Notes under the pieces: generated by a model
What the model was told of the DNA's origin: nothing
The model's database searches: none
The model's input: the letters and a program-made list of their open reading frames with translations, nothing else
Assembly (NCBI GenBank): GCA_900322025.1
Contig: ONYJ01000093.1
Span: forward strand, 1-7,219
Direction of reading: 5' to 3'
Source of the DNA: an uncultured Bacteroidales bacterium
GTDB taxonomy: Bacteria; Bacteroidota; Bacteroidia; Bacteroidales; UBA932
Length of the DNA stretch: 7,219 bases
Translations under genes and position numbers: made by a program
Shown here: piece by piece, positions 1 through 6,912 of the stretch
Position numbering within the stretch: position 1 is the first letter of the stretch
Layout of the letters: each line of letters begins with the position of its first letter

Positions 1-515
1 AATATGGATTCGAAGCAATTTTAACCAAATATCAAGGAACCGGAAATCTCAGGTTAGACCCTGCCAGAATTGCGGCTCAGGTAGTAAGCGGCATAGGTTT
101 TCTTGGAGCCGGCACCATACTGATACAAAAACAGGTAATTAAAGGACTCACTACCGCAGCAGGGCTTTGGGCTATGGCCGGTGTGGGTTTGGCTGTAGGA
201 GCCGGTATGTATAAGGCAGCCATTGCAGGAACAGTACTCATACTCATAGGGCTCGAATTATTAAGAGTATTTTTTAAGGGCATCGGTTATCGTAATATCA
301 CTATAGAAATAGAAGTAGAAGACAAGAAAAGTTTGGAGAAGCTACAAGAGCTTTTAGCCAAACCTCTTTATACTGTAACCACTTACAATGTCAGCCAAGC
401 CTTATCAGGGTATAAAATAGAAGCAGCGGTTAAGATGAAGAGCAGAACAGACGAAAAAGAACTGTTCAGAAAGCTCAATCAGCTGAACACGCTGCTTGTA
501 AAAAAGTTTGAGTAA
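1..515 (+). CDS. MgtC/SapB family membrane protein, 5'-truncated
   Basis: The reading frame is open from the window edge (first full codon at 3) to a TAA at 513-515, giving about 170 residues; the start and first transmembrane segments lie outside. The visible part carries the MgtC/SapB signature: DPARIAAQVVSGIGFLGAG followed by GLTTAAGLWA and a Gly-rich helix (GVGLAVGAGMY). A last hydrophobic segment (AIAGTVLILIGLELL) precedes a soluble tail of roughly 75 residues (from about NITIEIEVED) that resembles the small ACT-like C-terminal domain of longer MgtC proteins. In Salmonella and Mycobacterium, MgtC supports growth at low Mg2+ and inside macrophages, and Salmonella MgtC acts on the F-type ATP synthase. 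In Bacteroidota the role is not established, so no gene symbol is given. The internal ATG at 174 is inside the conserved core and is not the start. It is convergent with the YitT gene, with two bases between stops. Confidence 0.9.
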   Translation, partial: YGFEAILTKYQGTGNLRLDPARIAAQVVSGIGFLGAGTILIQKQVIKGLTTAAGLWAMAGVGLAVGAGMYKAAIAGTVLILIGLELLRVFFKGIGYRNITIEIEVEDKKSLEKLQELLAKPLYTVTTYNVSQALSGYKIEAAVKMKSRTDEKELFRKLNQLNTLLVKKFE

Positions 516-526
516 GCCTACTCCTT
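500..526 (-). terminator. Candidate intrinsic terminator of the - strand operon, embedded in the 3' end of mgtC
   Basis: In - strand reading, a 5-bp stem GAGTA/TACTC with a GGCT loop (510-523) is followed by AAAC and six T residues (505-500). The stem can be lengthened by AAG (526-524) pairing with CTT (506-504) across a 3-base AAA bulge. The stem contains both the mgtC TAA and the YitT TAG codons. The order hairpin then T-run fits termination of the leftward operon, not of mgtC. The stem is short and the T-run is offset by four bases, so this is only a candidate. Confidence 0.35.
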
Positions 527-1450
527 AATATCCTTAAAGCCCTTGCCTATTATCTCAGAAGAATCCACTACATTGATAAAGGCCATAGGATCTATTTCTG
601 CAATCTTATATCTAAGGTTCATCATTTCTCTCCTTGTTAGAGACACATAAATTATGCTCTTTTCTTCTCCCTTAAACATTCCCTTGGCCGGCAGTAATGT
701 TGCTCCACGATGCATCTCATCTATGATAATCTTTCTGATATCGTCTGGTCTCTCAGATATTATTAGCATAGTCTTGGCTGCCTGCCCCTCAATAACCATG
801 TCTATTATCTTGCTTTCTAAGATAATGATGAGCCAAGAATACATAGGTAGTTTCCAGTCGCCGAAAGCTATAACCGTAGAAAGAGTAATAAGACCATCTA
901 CAATTATTACAGCTGTTCCCATAGAGATATGCAGATACTTGTTTACTATCATGGAGATAATATCGCTACCACCGCTTGTAGCTCTGGAGCGGAAAATCAT
1001 TCCTAAGCCTATTCCATATAAAATACCTCCGAATATAGCGGCAAGCAACTGATGATCAAATAGTTTAATAGCATCTACACCAGTCAGACCACTTTCTGCA
1101 ATTCTATTGCTTACATCTGGTTCTATCAATGAATCAAAGCCATAAGTCTGGTGAATCAACCACATAAAAGCAGGTATCAGCAAAGTACACAGAAGTGTCT
1201 TGATACCAAAACGGCTACCCAAAACTATAGTACCTATTATCAGGAGTGGAATATCCATACAAAGAGCAGAAAGCTCTGTTCTCCAGCCCCAAAGATGGTG
1301 AAATACCATAGAAAGACCATAAGTTCCACCAGGTGCAAATCCATAAGGTTCTATAAGCAATACCGCACCTAACGAAAAGATAAAACACCCTACCACAAGG
1401 AGAGTGTATTCTATAATATTTTGTCTTGAAAAAATCTTCTTGGCTCCCAT
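518..1450 (-). CDS. YitT family membrane protein (YitT_membrane + DUF2179)
   Basis: This is a 310-residue integral membrane protein of unknown transport or sensing role. About five hydrophobic segments fill residues 12-220, with the family motifs PYGFAPGGTYGLS (35-47) and RATSGGSDIIS (156-166). A soluble DUF2179 domain follows at about 226-305, with RGAT at 248-251, IDPMAFI at 286-292 and the closing GKGF at 302-305. Length and domain order are typical of the family, so the gene looks intact. A loop of about 25 residues (105-129) between two membrane segments is mostly polar. The ATG start lies 7 bases after the fabG stop, so it is probably the last gene of the operon. The stop is TAG. The family assignment is secure; the substrate is unknown, and B. 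subtilis YitT itself has no settled function. Confidence 0.93.
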   Translation of the reverse strand: MGAKKIFSRQNIIEYTLLVVGCFIFSLGAVLLIEPYGFAPGGTYGLSMVFHHLWGWRTELSALCMDIPLLIIGTIVLGSRFGIKTLLCTLLIPAFMWLIHQTYGFDSLIEPDVSNRIAESGLTGVDAIKLFDHQLLAAIFGGILYGIGLGMIFRSRATSGGSDIISMIVNKYLHISMGTAVIIVDGLITLSTVIAFGDWKLPMYSWLIIILESKIIDMVIEGQAAKTMLIISERPDDIRKIIIDEMHRGATLLPAKGMFKGEEKSIIYVSLTRREMMNLRYKIAEIDPMAFINVVDSSEIIGKGFKDIKE

Positions 1451-1457
1451 AGCTAAA

Positions 1458-2204
1458 TTACATCATCATACCACCGCAAACCTGAATAACCTGTCCTGAT
1501 ACATAAGCAGAAAGATCAGAAGCAAGGAATAGGCACACATTTGCCACATCCTCTACCGAACCGCCACGCCTCAACGGAATCTTTTTGTACCAATCTTGCT
1601 TCACCTCATCAGAAAGCTGCTCGGTCATCTCTGTTAAGATAAAGCCAGGAGCTACAGCATTGGCTCTGATGCCTCGCCTACCCATCTCTTGTGCAATACT
1701 CTTAGCCAAACCTATCATGCCGGCCTTTGATGCAGAATAGTTGCACTGACTCGCATTGCCATGAACTCCAACTACAGAAGACATATTTATTATGGAACCG
1801 GCTTTCTGCCCCATCATAACAGGAGTAACGGCATGTATAAAGTTAAATGCGCTCTTAAGATTCACAGCTATAACAGCATCCCATTGCTGCTCAGTCATTT
1901 TTACCATAAGACCGTCTTTTGTAATTCCCGCATTATTTACGAGAACATCTATTCTACCCAATTCCTTTACAACCAACTCTACAGCATCGTGAGCCTGCTG
2001 AAAGTCTGCGGCATTGGAAGCAATTGCAATAACCTTTACACCAAAGGCTTCCAACTCTTTTTTGGTTTGTTCTCCTGCCTGATCTATCACGAGATCTGTA
2101 AAAGCGATGTTAGCACCCTCGCTTGCGAACTTTAAGGCTACAGCCTTTCCGATTCCTCTGGCAGCACCCGTAATAAGGGCAACTTTTCCTTCAAGTAGTT
2201 TCAT
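1458..2204 (-). CDS. fabG: 3-oxoacyl-[acyl-carrier-protein] reductase FabG
   Basis: This 248-residue classical short-chain dehydrogenase is predicted to reduce 3-oxoacyl-ACP to 3-hydroxyacyl-ACP with NADPH in type II fatty acid synthesis in the cytoplasm. Visible motifs are the Rossmann TGAARGIG (12-19), NNAG (90-93), the catalytic tetrad Asn114, Ser143, Tyr156 and Lys160 (YSASK), and the APGFILTEMT stretch (185-194). The C-terminal QVCGGMMM matches the position of the usual GGM ending of FabG proteins. Length is normal for FabG (about 245). The ATG start gives only three residues before the conserved LEGKVALITG segment, which supports it. It begins 38 bases after rimO, the largest gap in the block after nusB-yajC, and that gap is A/T-rich with no clear promoter. 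Paralogous SDR enzymes exist in most genomes, so FabG identity is likely but rests on overall similarity rather than on one diagnostic residue. Confidence 0.9.
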   Translation of the reverse strand: MKLLEGKVALITGAARGIGKAVALKFASEGANIAFTDLVIDQAGEQTKKELEAFGVKVIAIASNAADFQQAHDAVELVVKELGRIDVLVNNAGITKDGLMVKMTEQQWDAVIAVNLKSAFNFIHAVTPVMMGQKAGSIINMSSVVGVHGNASQCNYSASKAGMIGLAKSIAQEMGRRGIRANAVAPGFILTEMTEQLSDEVKQDWYKKIPLRRGGSVEDVANVCLFLASDLSAYVSGQVIQVCGGMMM

Positions 2205-2242
2205 AATGTCTATAATTTATTTTGATATTATTTCCCGTTAAA

Positions 2243-3607
2243 TTAAGCAAGACGAGCCATAAGATCATACTCGGTTGCTCCTGTTATGCAAACCGCCGCA
2301 AATTTACCAATTAATTGTTGCGGTGCAATAGTTTGCTGCAAGTCTGATATATCTATGAGAACAGAGCCATCCACTTCCGGGCTCTCGCGCTGGCTACGAG
2401 CTATTAAAAAGCCGTCTTTATAAGCATCTATCAGCACCTTTTCCACCCCTCCTATCCTCTTTCTATTATTCTCCAAGGCAATTTTGCTCTGCAAACTCAT
2501 CAAGCGGTTATAGCGGCGCTTCTTAACAGACGATGGAACCTCATCGGGATAATGAACTGCATCGTAAGTTCCTTCCTCCTCGCAATAACAAAATGCCCCC
2601 AACATTTCAAAACGATTACTGCGCACAAAACCAAGCAGTTCCTCAAATTCCTCTTTTCCTTCTCCCGGATGACCTACTATCATGGTTGTGCGAAGAGCTA
2701 TCCCCGGCACCATGGAGCGTATTTCGTTTATTAGCTTCTGAGTTTTTGTATAATCAACTCCTCTTCGCATCATCGAAAGAATTTTTGAGGATGAGTGTTG
2801 GAGAGGTATATCTAAATACTTGCAAATTTTAGGATTATCTGCCATAGCCTTGAGCACATTGCGCGGAAAGCCTGCCGGATATGAATAATGTATTCTAATC
2901 CACTCTATGCCCTCTATGGCCGAGAGTCGCTCCAGAAGAGTGGCCAACATCTTTTTGCCATACAAATCCGTGCCATAGAAAGTAGTGTCCTGCGCAATCA
3001 ATATAAGCTCTCTCACCCCCTGCAAGGCCAAAGCTCTGGCCTCTTTTTCCAAAACTTCTATCGGTAAAGATGTATATCTACCTTTGATAAGAGGTATTGC
3101 ACAATAAGAGCATTTTCGGTTACAGCCATCTGCTATTTTCAAATAAGCATAGTGCTTAGGAGTTGTCAGATACCGCTCTGTTAAGATACAAGACTTAGAG
3201 CGTAGAGCAGAAGACTTCTCAACACCCAACCACTTAATCATAGCCCCCCACTGAAAAGAACCAAAAAACGCATCTACTTCCGGCAGGCTTTCTTTTAAAT
3301 CATACTCATAACGCTCGCTAAGACAGCCGCATACAACAACCTTATCTACATAGCCCTCATTCTTTGCCGCAATGGCAGACAAAATTTCGTCTATGCTCTC
3401 TTTTTTGGCATCACCTATAAAACCACAAGTATTGATAATAACTACATCCGGCTTGGCTATTTGATATGTTAGCGTTTCAGGCAGGACTTCCACACCGCCA
3501 TCTGCCAAAACAGCAAGCAGTTTCTCAGAATCCACCCTATTTTTAGAGCAGCCCATTGTAATGAGCTGCACCTTTTTAGGACGATAGAGCCCGGCTACCT
3601 CCAGCAT
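2243..3607 (-). CDS. rimO: Ribosomal protein S12 (Asp) methylthiotransferase RimO
   Basis: RimO is a radical-SAM methylthiotransferase that adds a beta-methylthio group to a conserved aspartate of ribosomal protein S12. The 454-residue product has the N-terminal UPF0004 domain with its three cluster-binding cysteines (C20 in MGCSKN, C61 in NTCGF, C95 in CGCLSERY), the radical SAM CxxxCxxC at 162/166/169 (CNRKCSYC), and a C-terminal TRAM domain from about 385 (SPEVDGSVLI at 409-418, ATEYDLMARL near the end). The stretch IAQDTTFYGTDLYG and WIRIHYSYP are typical of RimO as opposed to the tRNA enzymes MiaB and MtaB. The ATG start gives a leader of about ten residues before the conserved core; no better in-frame start is present. 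It begins six bases after the DUF5606 gene, implying co-transcription. All cluster ligands are intact. Confidence 0.95.
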   Translation of the reverse strand: MLEVAGLYRPKKVQLITMGCSKNRVDSEKLLAVLADGGVEVLPETLTYQIAKPDVVIINTCGFIGDAKKESIDEILSAIAAKNEGYVDKVVVCGCLSERYEYDLKESLPEVDAFFGSFQWGAMIKWLGVEKSSALRSKSCILTERYLTTPKHYAYLKIADGCNRKCSYCAIPLIKGRYTSLPIEVLEKEARALALQGVRELILIAQDTTFYGTDLYGKKMLATLLERLSAIEGIEWIRIHYSYPAGFPRNVLKAMADNPKICKYLDIPLQHSSSKILSMMRRGVDYTKTQKLINEIRSMVPGIALRTTMIVGHPGEGKEEFEELLGFVRSNRFEMLGAFCYCEEEGTYDAVHYPDEVPSSVKKRRYNRLMSLQSKIALENNRKRIGGVEKVLIDAYKDGFLIARSQRESPEVDGSVLIDISDLQQTIAPQQLIGKFAAVCITGATEYDLMARLA

Positions 3608-3613
3608 ATCTGC

Positions 3614-4162
3614 CTAAACCACTTTTCTTGGAACACTTGCCTTGGCAGGAGCACCTTGTTTGCCACTTACCTTGGCACCCTTCTGCTTAGAAGCCTCTTT
3701 AGCCTGCTTAGCTGCCGCAGTTTTAGCACTTTCTTCCTTATCTGCAGCTTTGTTTTCTCCTTCTCCCTCAGTTTCAAAATCTAAGCTGGCATATTCTTTA
3801 AGACAATTATACCATTCCACAACTTTCTTCATGTGAGAAGGATAGAATTTATCTGCATCATAGTTTGGAATCACCTTTCCAAAGAAATCTTTCAAAACTG
3901 CAGCCTCGCTTTTTCCGGAAGGAGCCGGTTCGTTGCCTAAAACATTCTTCATGGCAATAAGCACATCCTGCAACTTAATATCACCATCCTGAGTAAATAT
4001 AGAGATATCTGAAAGCGCACTCATTTTTGCAGACGAAGATGCCACAAACCTCTTCTTGGTTAACATAGATTCTAAAATAGCTCCTCTGGTAGCTTGCGCA
4101 ACATAGGTGAAGAGTCCCTGCTCTCCACTCACTGTAAGTACTTTTCCTAAATCTGTCTTCAT
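3614..4162 (-). CDS. DUF5606-family protein with Lys/Ala-rich C-terminal tail
   Basis: This 182-residue protein of unknown function belongs to a family confined to Bacteroidota. Residues 1-70 form the DUF5606 region: a beta-rich pattern starting LGKVLTVSGEQGLFTYVAQ, then ILESMLTKKRFVA and MSALSDISIFT. Residues 75-128 form a second conserved, probably helical module (LKDFFGKVIPNYDADKFYPS, then KKVVEWYNCL) that usually accompanies it (DUF6852-like, from memory). Residues 129-182 are low complexity: an acidic linker (FETEGEGE) and then a tail with about ten lysines plus many alanines, probably disordered. No signal peptide or membrane segment is visible, so it should be cytoplasmic. It sits 24 bases after the DjlA-like gene and 6 bases before rimO. 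The small-barrel look of the N-terminus and the basic tail hint at nucleic acid or ribosome binding, but that is inference. Confidence 0.85.
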   Translation of the reverse strand: MKTDLGKVLTVSGEQGLFTYVAQATRGAILESMLTKKRFVASSSAKMSALSDISIFTQDGDIKLQDVLIAMKNVLGNEPAPSGKSEAAVLKDFFGKVIPNYDADKFYPSHMKKVVEWYNCLKEYASLDFETEGEGENKAADKEESAKTAAAKQAKEASKQKGAKVSGKQGAPAKASVPRKVV

Positions 4163-4186
4163 ATCGTTATCGTAATTTGTATTCTT

Positions 4187-4957
4187 TTATTTCATTCCTC
4201 TTTCTCTTTTTATCTGCTCGTACGCACTCTGCATAGCCTTAAACTTTTCTTCTGCCGATTTCCTAACATCCGCACCGAGATTTTCCACCTTATCGGGATG
4301 ATACTTGGCCGCAAGCCTGCGATATGCCTTACGCACCTGGTCGTCTGTGGCCGTCTTATCTATCTCCAATATTTTATAAGGGTCTTTATCGGCCTCAAAC
4401 ATACCCATTATACTACGCACATCTTTCTGATCTAAGCCAAGATACCCTCCTATCTGAAAAAGCAAAGCACTCTCCTCCGGAGCAACCTTGCCATCTATCT
4501 GGGCTATCCCAAGTAAATAATGAAAGAGCTGAAGCCTCTGAGAATAAGCCATGTGCCCTTTAATCTGCACGCAAGCCTGATAAATATCTACATTCTTATT
4601 CAAGAGCTGCTTTATTATGTTCAGCGATGGCTGCACACTGCCTACTCCAAAATTATTTGCGATAAAGTCTTTTATAAAATTCAGCTCCGAACGCAATACC
4701 TTTCCATCGGCCTTCATTACCGCAGTGGAAAGCACTAATAAACTTATAAGAAAGCTGTTACGCTGTTCTGTCTGAGTGTAGCCCCCTGCATACCTTCCAG
4801 ATGTACCGCCGGTGTATCTCCCATAAGTATCACCGCCGCCGGGCGGCAATTGCTTAGAAGAACCATCTACCATAGCACCTATGGCAAAGCCCAGAATGCC
4901 GCCGATATAGCCGCCGACAACCCATCCTAAAGCCCCTAATATCCACTTGAGTGCCAT
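4187..4957 (-). CDS. DjlA-like membrane-anchored co-chaperone (glycine-zipper anchor, TerB domain, J domain)
   Basis: This 256-residue protein has the architecture of DjlA. Residues 5-30 are a hydrophobic Gly-rich segment with glycines at 11, 15, 19, 23 and 27. Residues 31-62 are a Gly/Tyr/Pro linker with GRYTGG and GRYAGG. A TerB-like helical domain spans about 66-188 and shows its two acidic repeats, MKADGKV (81-87) and AQIDGKVAPEE (152-162). A complete J domain follows at about 192-256 with HPD at 220-222. The HPD tripeptide is what stimulates the ATPase of DnaK. The protein is expected to be anchored in the inner membrane with the J domain in the cytoplasm and to recruit DnaK there. The order TerB then J domain, at the C-terminus, distinguishes it from DnaJ and CbpA. 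It starts three bases after coaE, so translation is probably coupled. The substrate is unknown. Confidence 0.88.
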   Translation of the reverse strand: MALKWILGALGWVVGGYIGGILGFAIGAMVDGSSKQLPPGGGDTYGRYTGGTSGRYAGGYTQTEQRNSFLISLLVLSTAVMKADGKVLRSELNFIKDFIANNFGVGSVQPSLNIIKQLLNKNVDIYQACVQIKGHMAYSQRLQLFHYLLGIAQIDGKVAPEESALLFQIGGYLGLDQKDVRSIMGMFEADKDPYKILEIDKTATDDQVRKAYRRLAAKYHPDKVENLGADVRKSAEEKFKAMQSAYEQIKRERGMK

Positions 4958-4960
4958 GTA

Positions 4961-5539
4961 TTACTTCATTTTCTTTAATATATTTCTAACCTCTCCCTCT
5001 ATATCGTTTCCGTCTATGGATTCTATAACAAAGTCTGCCATTGAAATTCTTTGCTCATCCGAAATCTGATTCTCCAAACGCCTGCGAACCTCCACTTCAG
5101 AAACAGCATCACGCTTCATCACCCGCCTAATCCTTAAATCAAGAGGAGCTGTTACAACCAATACTTTATCCATAAAACTCCTCACATACTCATTTTCCAG
5201 AATAACAGCGCTTTCAAATACCACTACCCCTCTTTTATACCGCTTCCAACCAACAAAGTCGGCCATAACAAAAGGATAGACTAATTTTTTTACTTCGGCC
5301 ATCAACAACTTGTCTGAAAATATCAGATTAGCCATAGCCTTTCTGTCTAATACTCCGTCTTTTAGAATATCTTTTCCCAAAATCTCTACAAGTCCGCTCT
5401 GCAGTTGCCTATTACTGGCATACAACTGCTTTGTTTGCGCATCGGAGTCGTAAACCTTACAACCAAATTCCGCAAATACGCTACAGATACGGCTCTTGCC
5501 CGCTCCTATTCCGCCTGTTATTCCCAAAACCCTGCTCAT
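4961..5539 (-). CDS. coaE: Dephospho-CoA kinase CoaE
   Basis: CoaE phosphorylates the 3'-hydroxyl of the ribose of dephospho-CoA with ATP, the last step of coenzyme A synthesis, in the cytoplasm. The 192-residue product has the Walker A loop GGIGAGKS (9-16) right after the start, the acidic YDSDAQTK segment (30-37), a VVVFESAVILENE strand (105-117) in place of the usual PLLFE region, the lid/CoA-binding segment RRVMKRDAVSEVEVRRRLENQ (138-158) and the closing ADFVIES (168-174). Length is slightly short but normal for the family. One deviation: the commonly conserved HP motif reads VYP (Tyr88-Pro89). The ATG overlaps the TAA of the YbbR gene by one base (TAATG), indicating translational coupling. 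Assignment is secure. Confidence 0.95.
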   Translation of the reverse strand: MSRVLGITGGIGAGKSRICSVFAEFGCKVYDSDAQTKQLYASNRQLQSGLVEILGKDILKDGVLDRKAMANLIFSDKLLMAEVKKLVYPFVMADFVGWKRYKRGVVVFESAVILENEYVRSFMDKVLVVTAPLDLRIRRVMKRDAVSEVEVRRRLENQISDEQRISMADFVIESIDGNDIEGEVRNILKKMK

Positions 5540-6537
5540 TATCTCTCGTCTTTCTTAGACATGAATATGACTCTGTCTGCAAATTCCGGCACTAGTGAAT
5601 AGCGGAGTACCCCTGCGGGCACCTTATTCAATTTTATCTTTGCCTTGCCGGAAGAAGATGCAGCCGCCTGATTATAATCTACACAAGCATTGAAATCGTC
5701 TTCGGTAAGTTCTTTATTTTTTCCGTATTCTTCTCTGAATAAAACTTTTACCGCAGAAGGGAAGAGTACCATTCTGGCATCCGGAGGCACATTCAGCATC
5801 TGTATAGGAATAGATAGCTCATTTTCTATATAACGCTCTACTTTCAGTCTATAAACTATCTGCTCGGCAGACATTTCTACTCCATTTATGGGCAGAATTG
5901 CAGCCTCTCCCTGAATATTGTCTTTTATATTCTTTGCGTATATTTTCTCTGTAAAAACCGAGTCTATGGTACTTACGATATCCTCATCTCCTGTTATCAA
6001 AACAGAATCTGGGCGTACAATCAGCCTTTCTACAGGCATATACTGATCGCTGTAAGTAATATCAGAAGATATACAAACCGGCACCTTCTTCTGCATGTTT
6101 CTTGGCATCAGAAAAAACAAGGTGTCGTCCACTACTTCTTCTACTACCAGTTTTCCTGCCATGCTTTCAGACACCTTATCTGCAAGCGCAGAAGTAGGCA
6201 ACCAGAAAACATCTTCTTCCCTGTCAGAAGGTTGCAGCAAAGATGGATCTATTCTGAATGACAAAACATTAGTGCCGTTTTTTACTGAATACTTATGGCG
6301 CAGAAGAAAAAAGCCGGAAGAGGCTCCCCGTACAGCCAGCATATCTCGAGATGTGGAAGTAAAGACTCTCCCCTCCAAAGGAGAATAAATCTGTACTGTA
6401 TAGTGAAAGACATACCTATAACGGTCTGAGAATTCCATAACTCCCCAAACAATCAGAGACAATAGTAAAGATAGCAGAAAGGCTACCAGATTACCTCCCC
6501 TTATCCGTAGCTTGCCACCAGGTTTGTCGGTTTCCAC
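5539..6537 (-). CDS. YbbR-domain protein, membrane anchored
   Basis: This 332-residue protein has a short basic cytoplasmic leader (KLRIRGG), one membrane-spanning helix at about 16-34 (NLVAFLLSLLLSLIVWGVM) and a long beta-rich extracytoplasmic part containing YbbR-like repeats at about 40-145, 150-232 and 240-325. The clearest repeat signature is VRPDSVLITGDEDIVSTID (174-192). The start is GTG at 6537-6535; the same frame has a stop two codons upstream of the only other near-cognate codon, and the next Met (34) is already past the membrane helix. In Firmicutes the YbbR protein CdaR regulates the diadenylate cyclase CdaA; here no cdaA is adjacent, so that role is not implied. In Bacteroidales a YbbR protein between yajC and coaE is the usual arrangement. 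It lies 12 bases after yajC and overlaps coaE by one base. Confidence 0.87.
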   Translation of the reverse strand: METDKPGGKLRIRGGNLVAFLLSLLLSLIVWGVMEFSDRYRYVFHYTVQIYSPLEGRVFTSTSRDMLAVRGASSGFFLLRHKYSVKNGTNVLSFRIDPSLLQPSDREEDVFWLPTSALADKVSESMAGKLVVEEVVDDTLFFLMPRNMQKKVPVCISSDITYSDQYMPVERLIVRPDSVLITGDEDIVSTIDSVFTEKIYAKNIKDNIQGEAAILPINGVEMSAEQIVYRLKVERYIENELSIPIQMLNVPPDARMVLFPSAVKVLFREEYGKNKELTEDDFNACVDYNQAAASSSGKAKIKLNKVPAGVLRYSLVPEFADRVIFMSKKDER

Positions 6538-6549
6538 AACAGCAATTTA

Positions 6550-6876
6550 TTAATTTTCAGAAAAATCTTTAACAAGAGAATTTCTTGCCACCCTGATTTT
6601 AGTATTGGTATCTATACGCATCATTACTTTATCTGCATTAATCTCCTCCACGGTACCGTATATGCCACCTAAAGTAACCACTTTATCACCCTTTTTAAGC
6701 TCATTACGAAATTTTTGAAGCTCCTTTTGCTTTTTCTGCTGAGGGCGAATCATAAAAAAGTACATTACTGCAAAAATTGCAACTAACATCAAAATCATGT
6801 TAAGTCCACCGCCTTGTACCTGAGTAGCGGCTTCTGCATCTGCCTGCAAAACAGAAAAAATAGTTAAAAAACTCAT
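6550..6876 (-). CDS. yajC: Preprotein translocase accessory subunit YajC
   Basis: YajC is a small inner membrane protein that associates with SecDF and the SecYEG translocon. The 108-residue product has one transmembrane helix at about 25-42 (LNMILMLVAIFAVMYFFMI), followed at once by the family signature RPQQKKQKE (44-52) and then a soluble small-barrel domain with KKGDKVVTLGGIYGTVEEI (61-79) and TKIRVARNSLVKD (92-104). Length is typical. The ATG is the only plausible start, since it leaves a 24-residue extracytoplasmic leader. The gene ends in tandem stops, TAA TAA. It lies 51 bases after nusB, the widest gap in the operon, which contains a duplicated end of nusB and an A/T-rich leader. Confidence 0.95.
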   Translation of the reverse strand: MSFLTIFSVLQADAEAATQVQGGGLNMILMLVAIFAVMYFFMIRPQQKKQKELQKFRNELKKGDKVVTLGGIYGTVEEINADKVMMRIDTNTKIRVARNSLVKDFSEN

Positions 6877-6912
6877 ATCTTACTAAAATTAAATTATTTC
6901 AGTTATTATACA

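Noticed and set aside
174..176. ATG as the start of a short 113-residue membrane protein
   Set aside because: The upstream in-frame sequence encodes the most conserved MgtC/SapB signature, so this Met is internal to a gene truncated by the window edge.
654..1052. Long + strand open frame antisense to the YitT gene
   Set aside because: Its product has no recognisable domain and the opposite strand encodes a full-length conserved protein; the same applies to the other antisense frames over fabG, rimO, the DUF5606, DjlA-like, coaE and YbbR genes.
1461..1469. Triple ATG at the end of fabG as a possible start region for the next gene
   Set aside because: They are in the fabG frame and followed at once by TAA; the YitT gene has its own ATG at 1450-1448 with the conserved protein beginning there.
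2205..2242. Possible internal promoter upstream of fabG
   Set aside because: The 38-base gap is A/T-rich but contains no TTTG elements in the right arrangement.
3596..3600. GGAGG just inside the rimO start, resembling a Shine-Dalgarno sequence for a later start
   Set aside because: The nearest in-frame alternative start, the GTG at codon 13, is more than 20 bases further on, beyond usable spacing, and Bacteroidota rarely rely on such motifs; the bases simply encode Leu-Glu-Val.
4835..4847. GC-rich near-palindrome inside the DjlA-like gene
   Set aside because: It is explained by codons for the Pro-Pro-Gly-Gly-Gly linker; no T-run follows on either strand.
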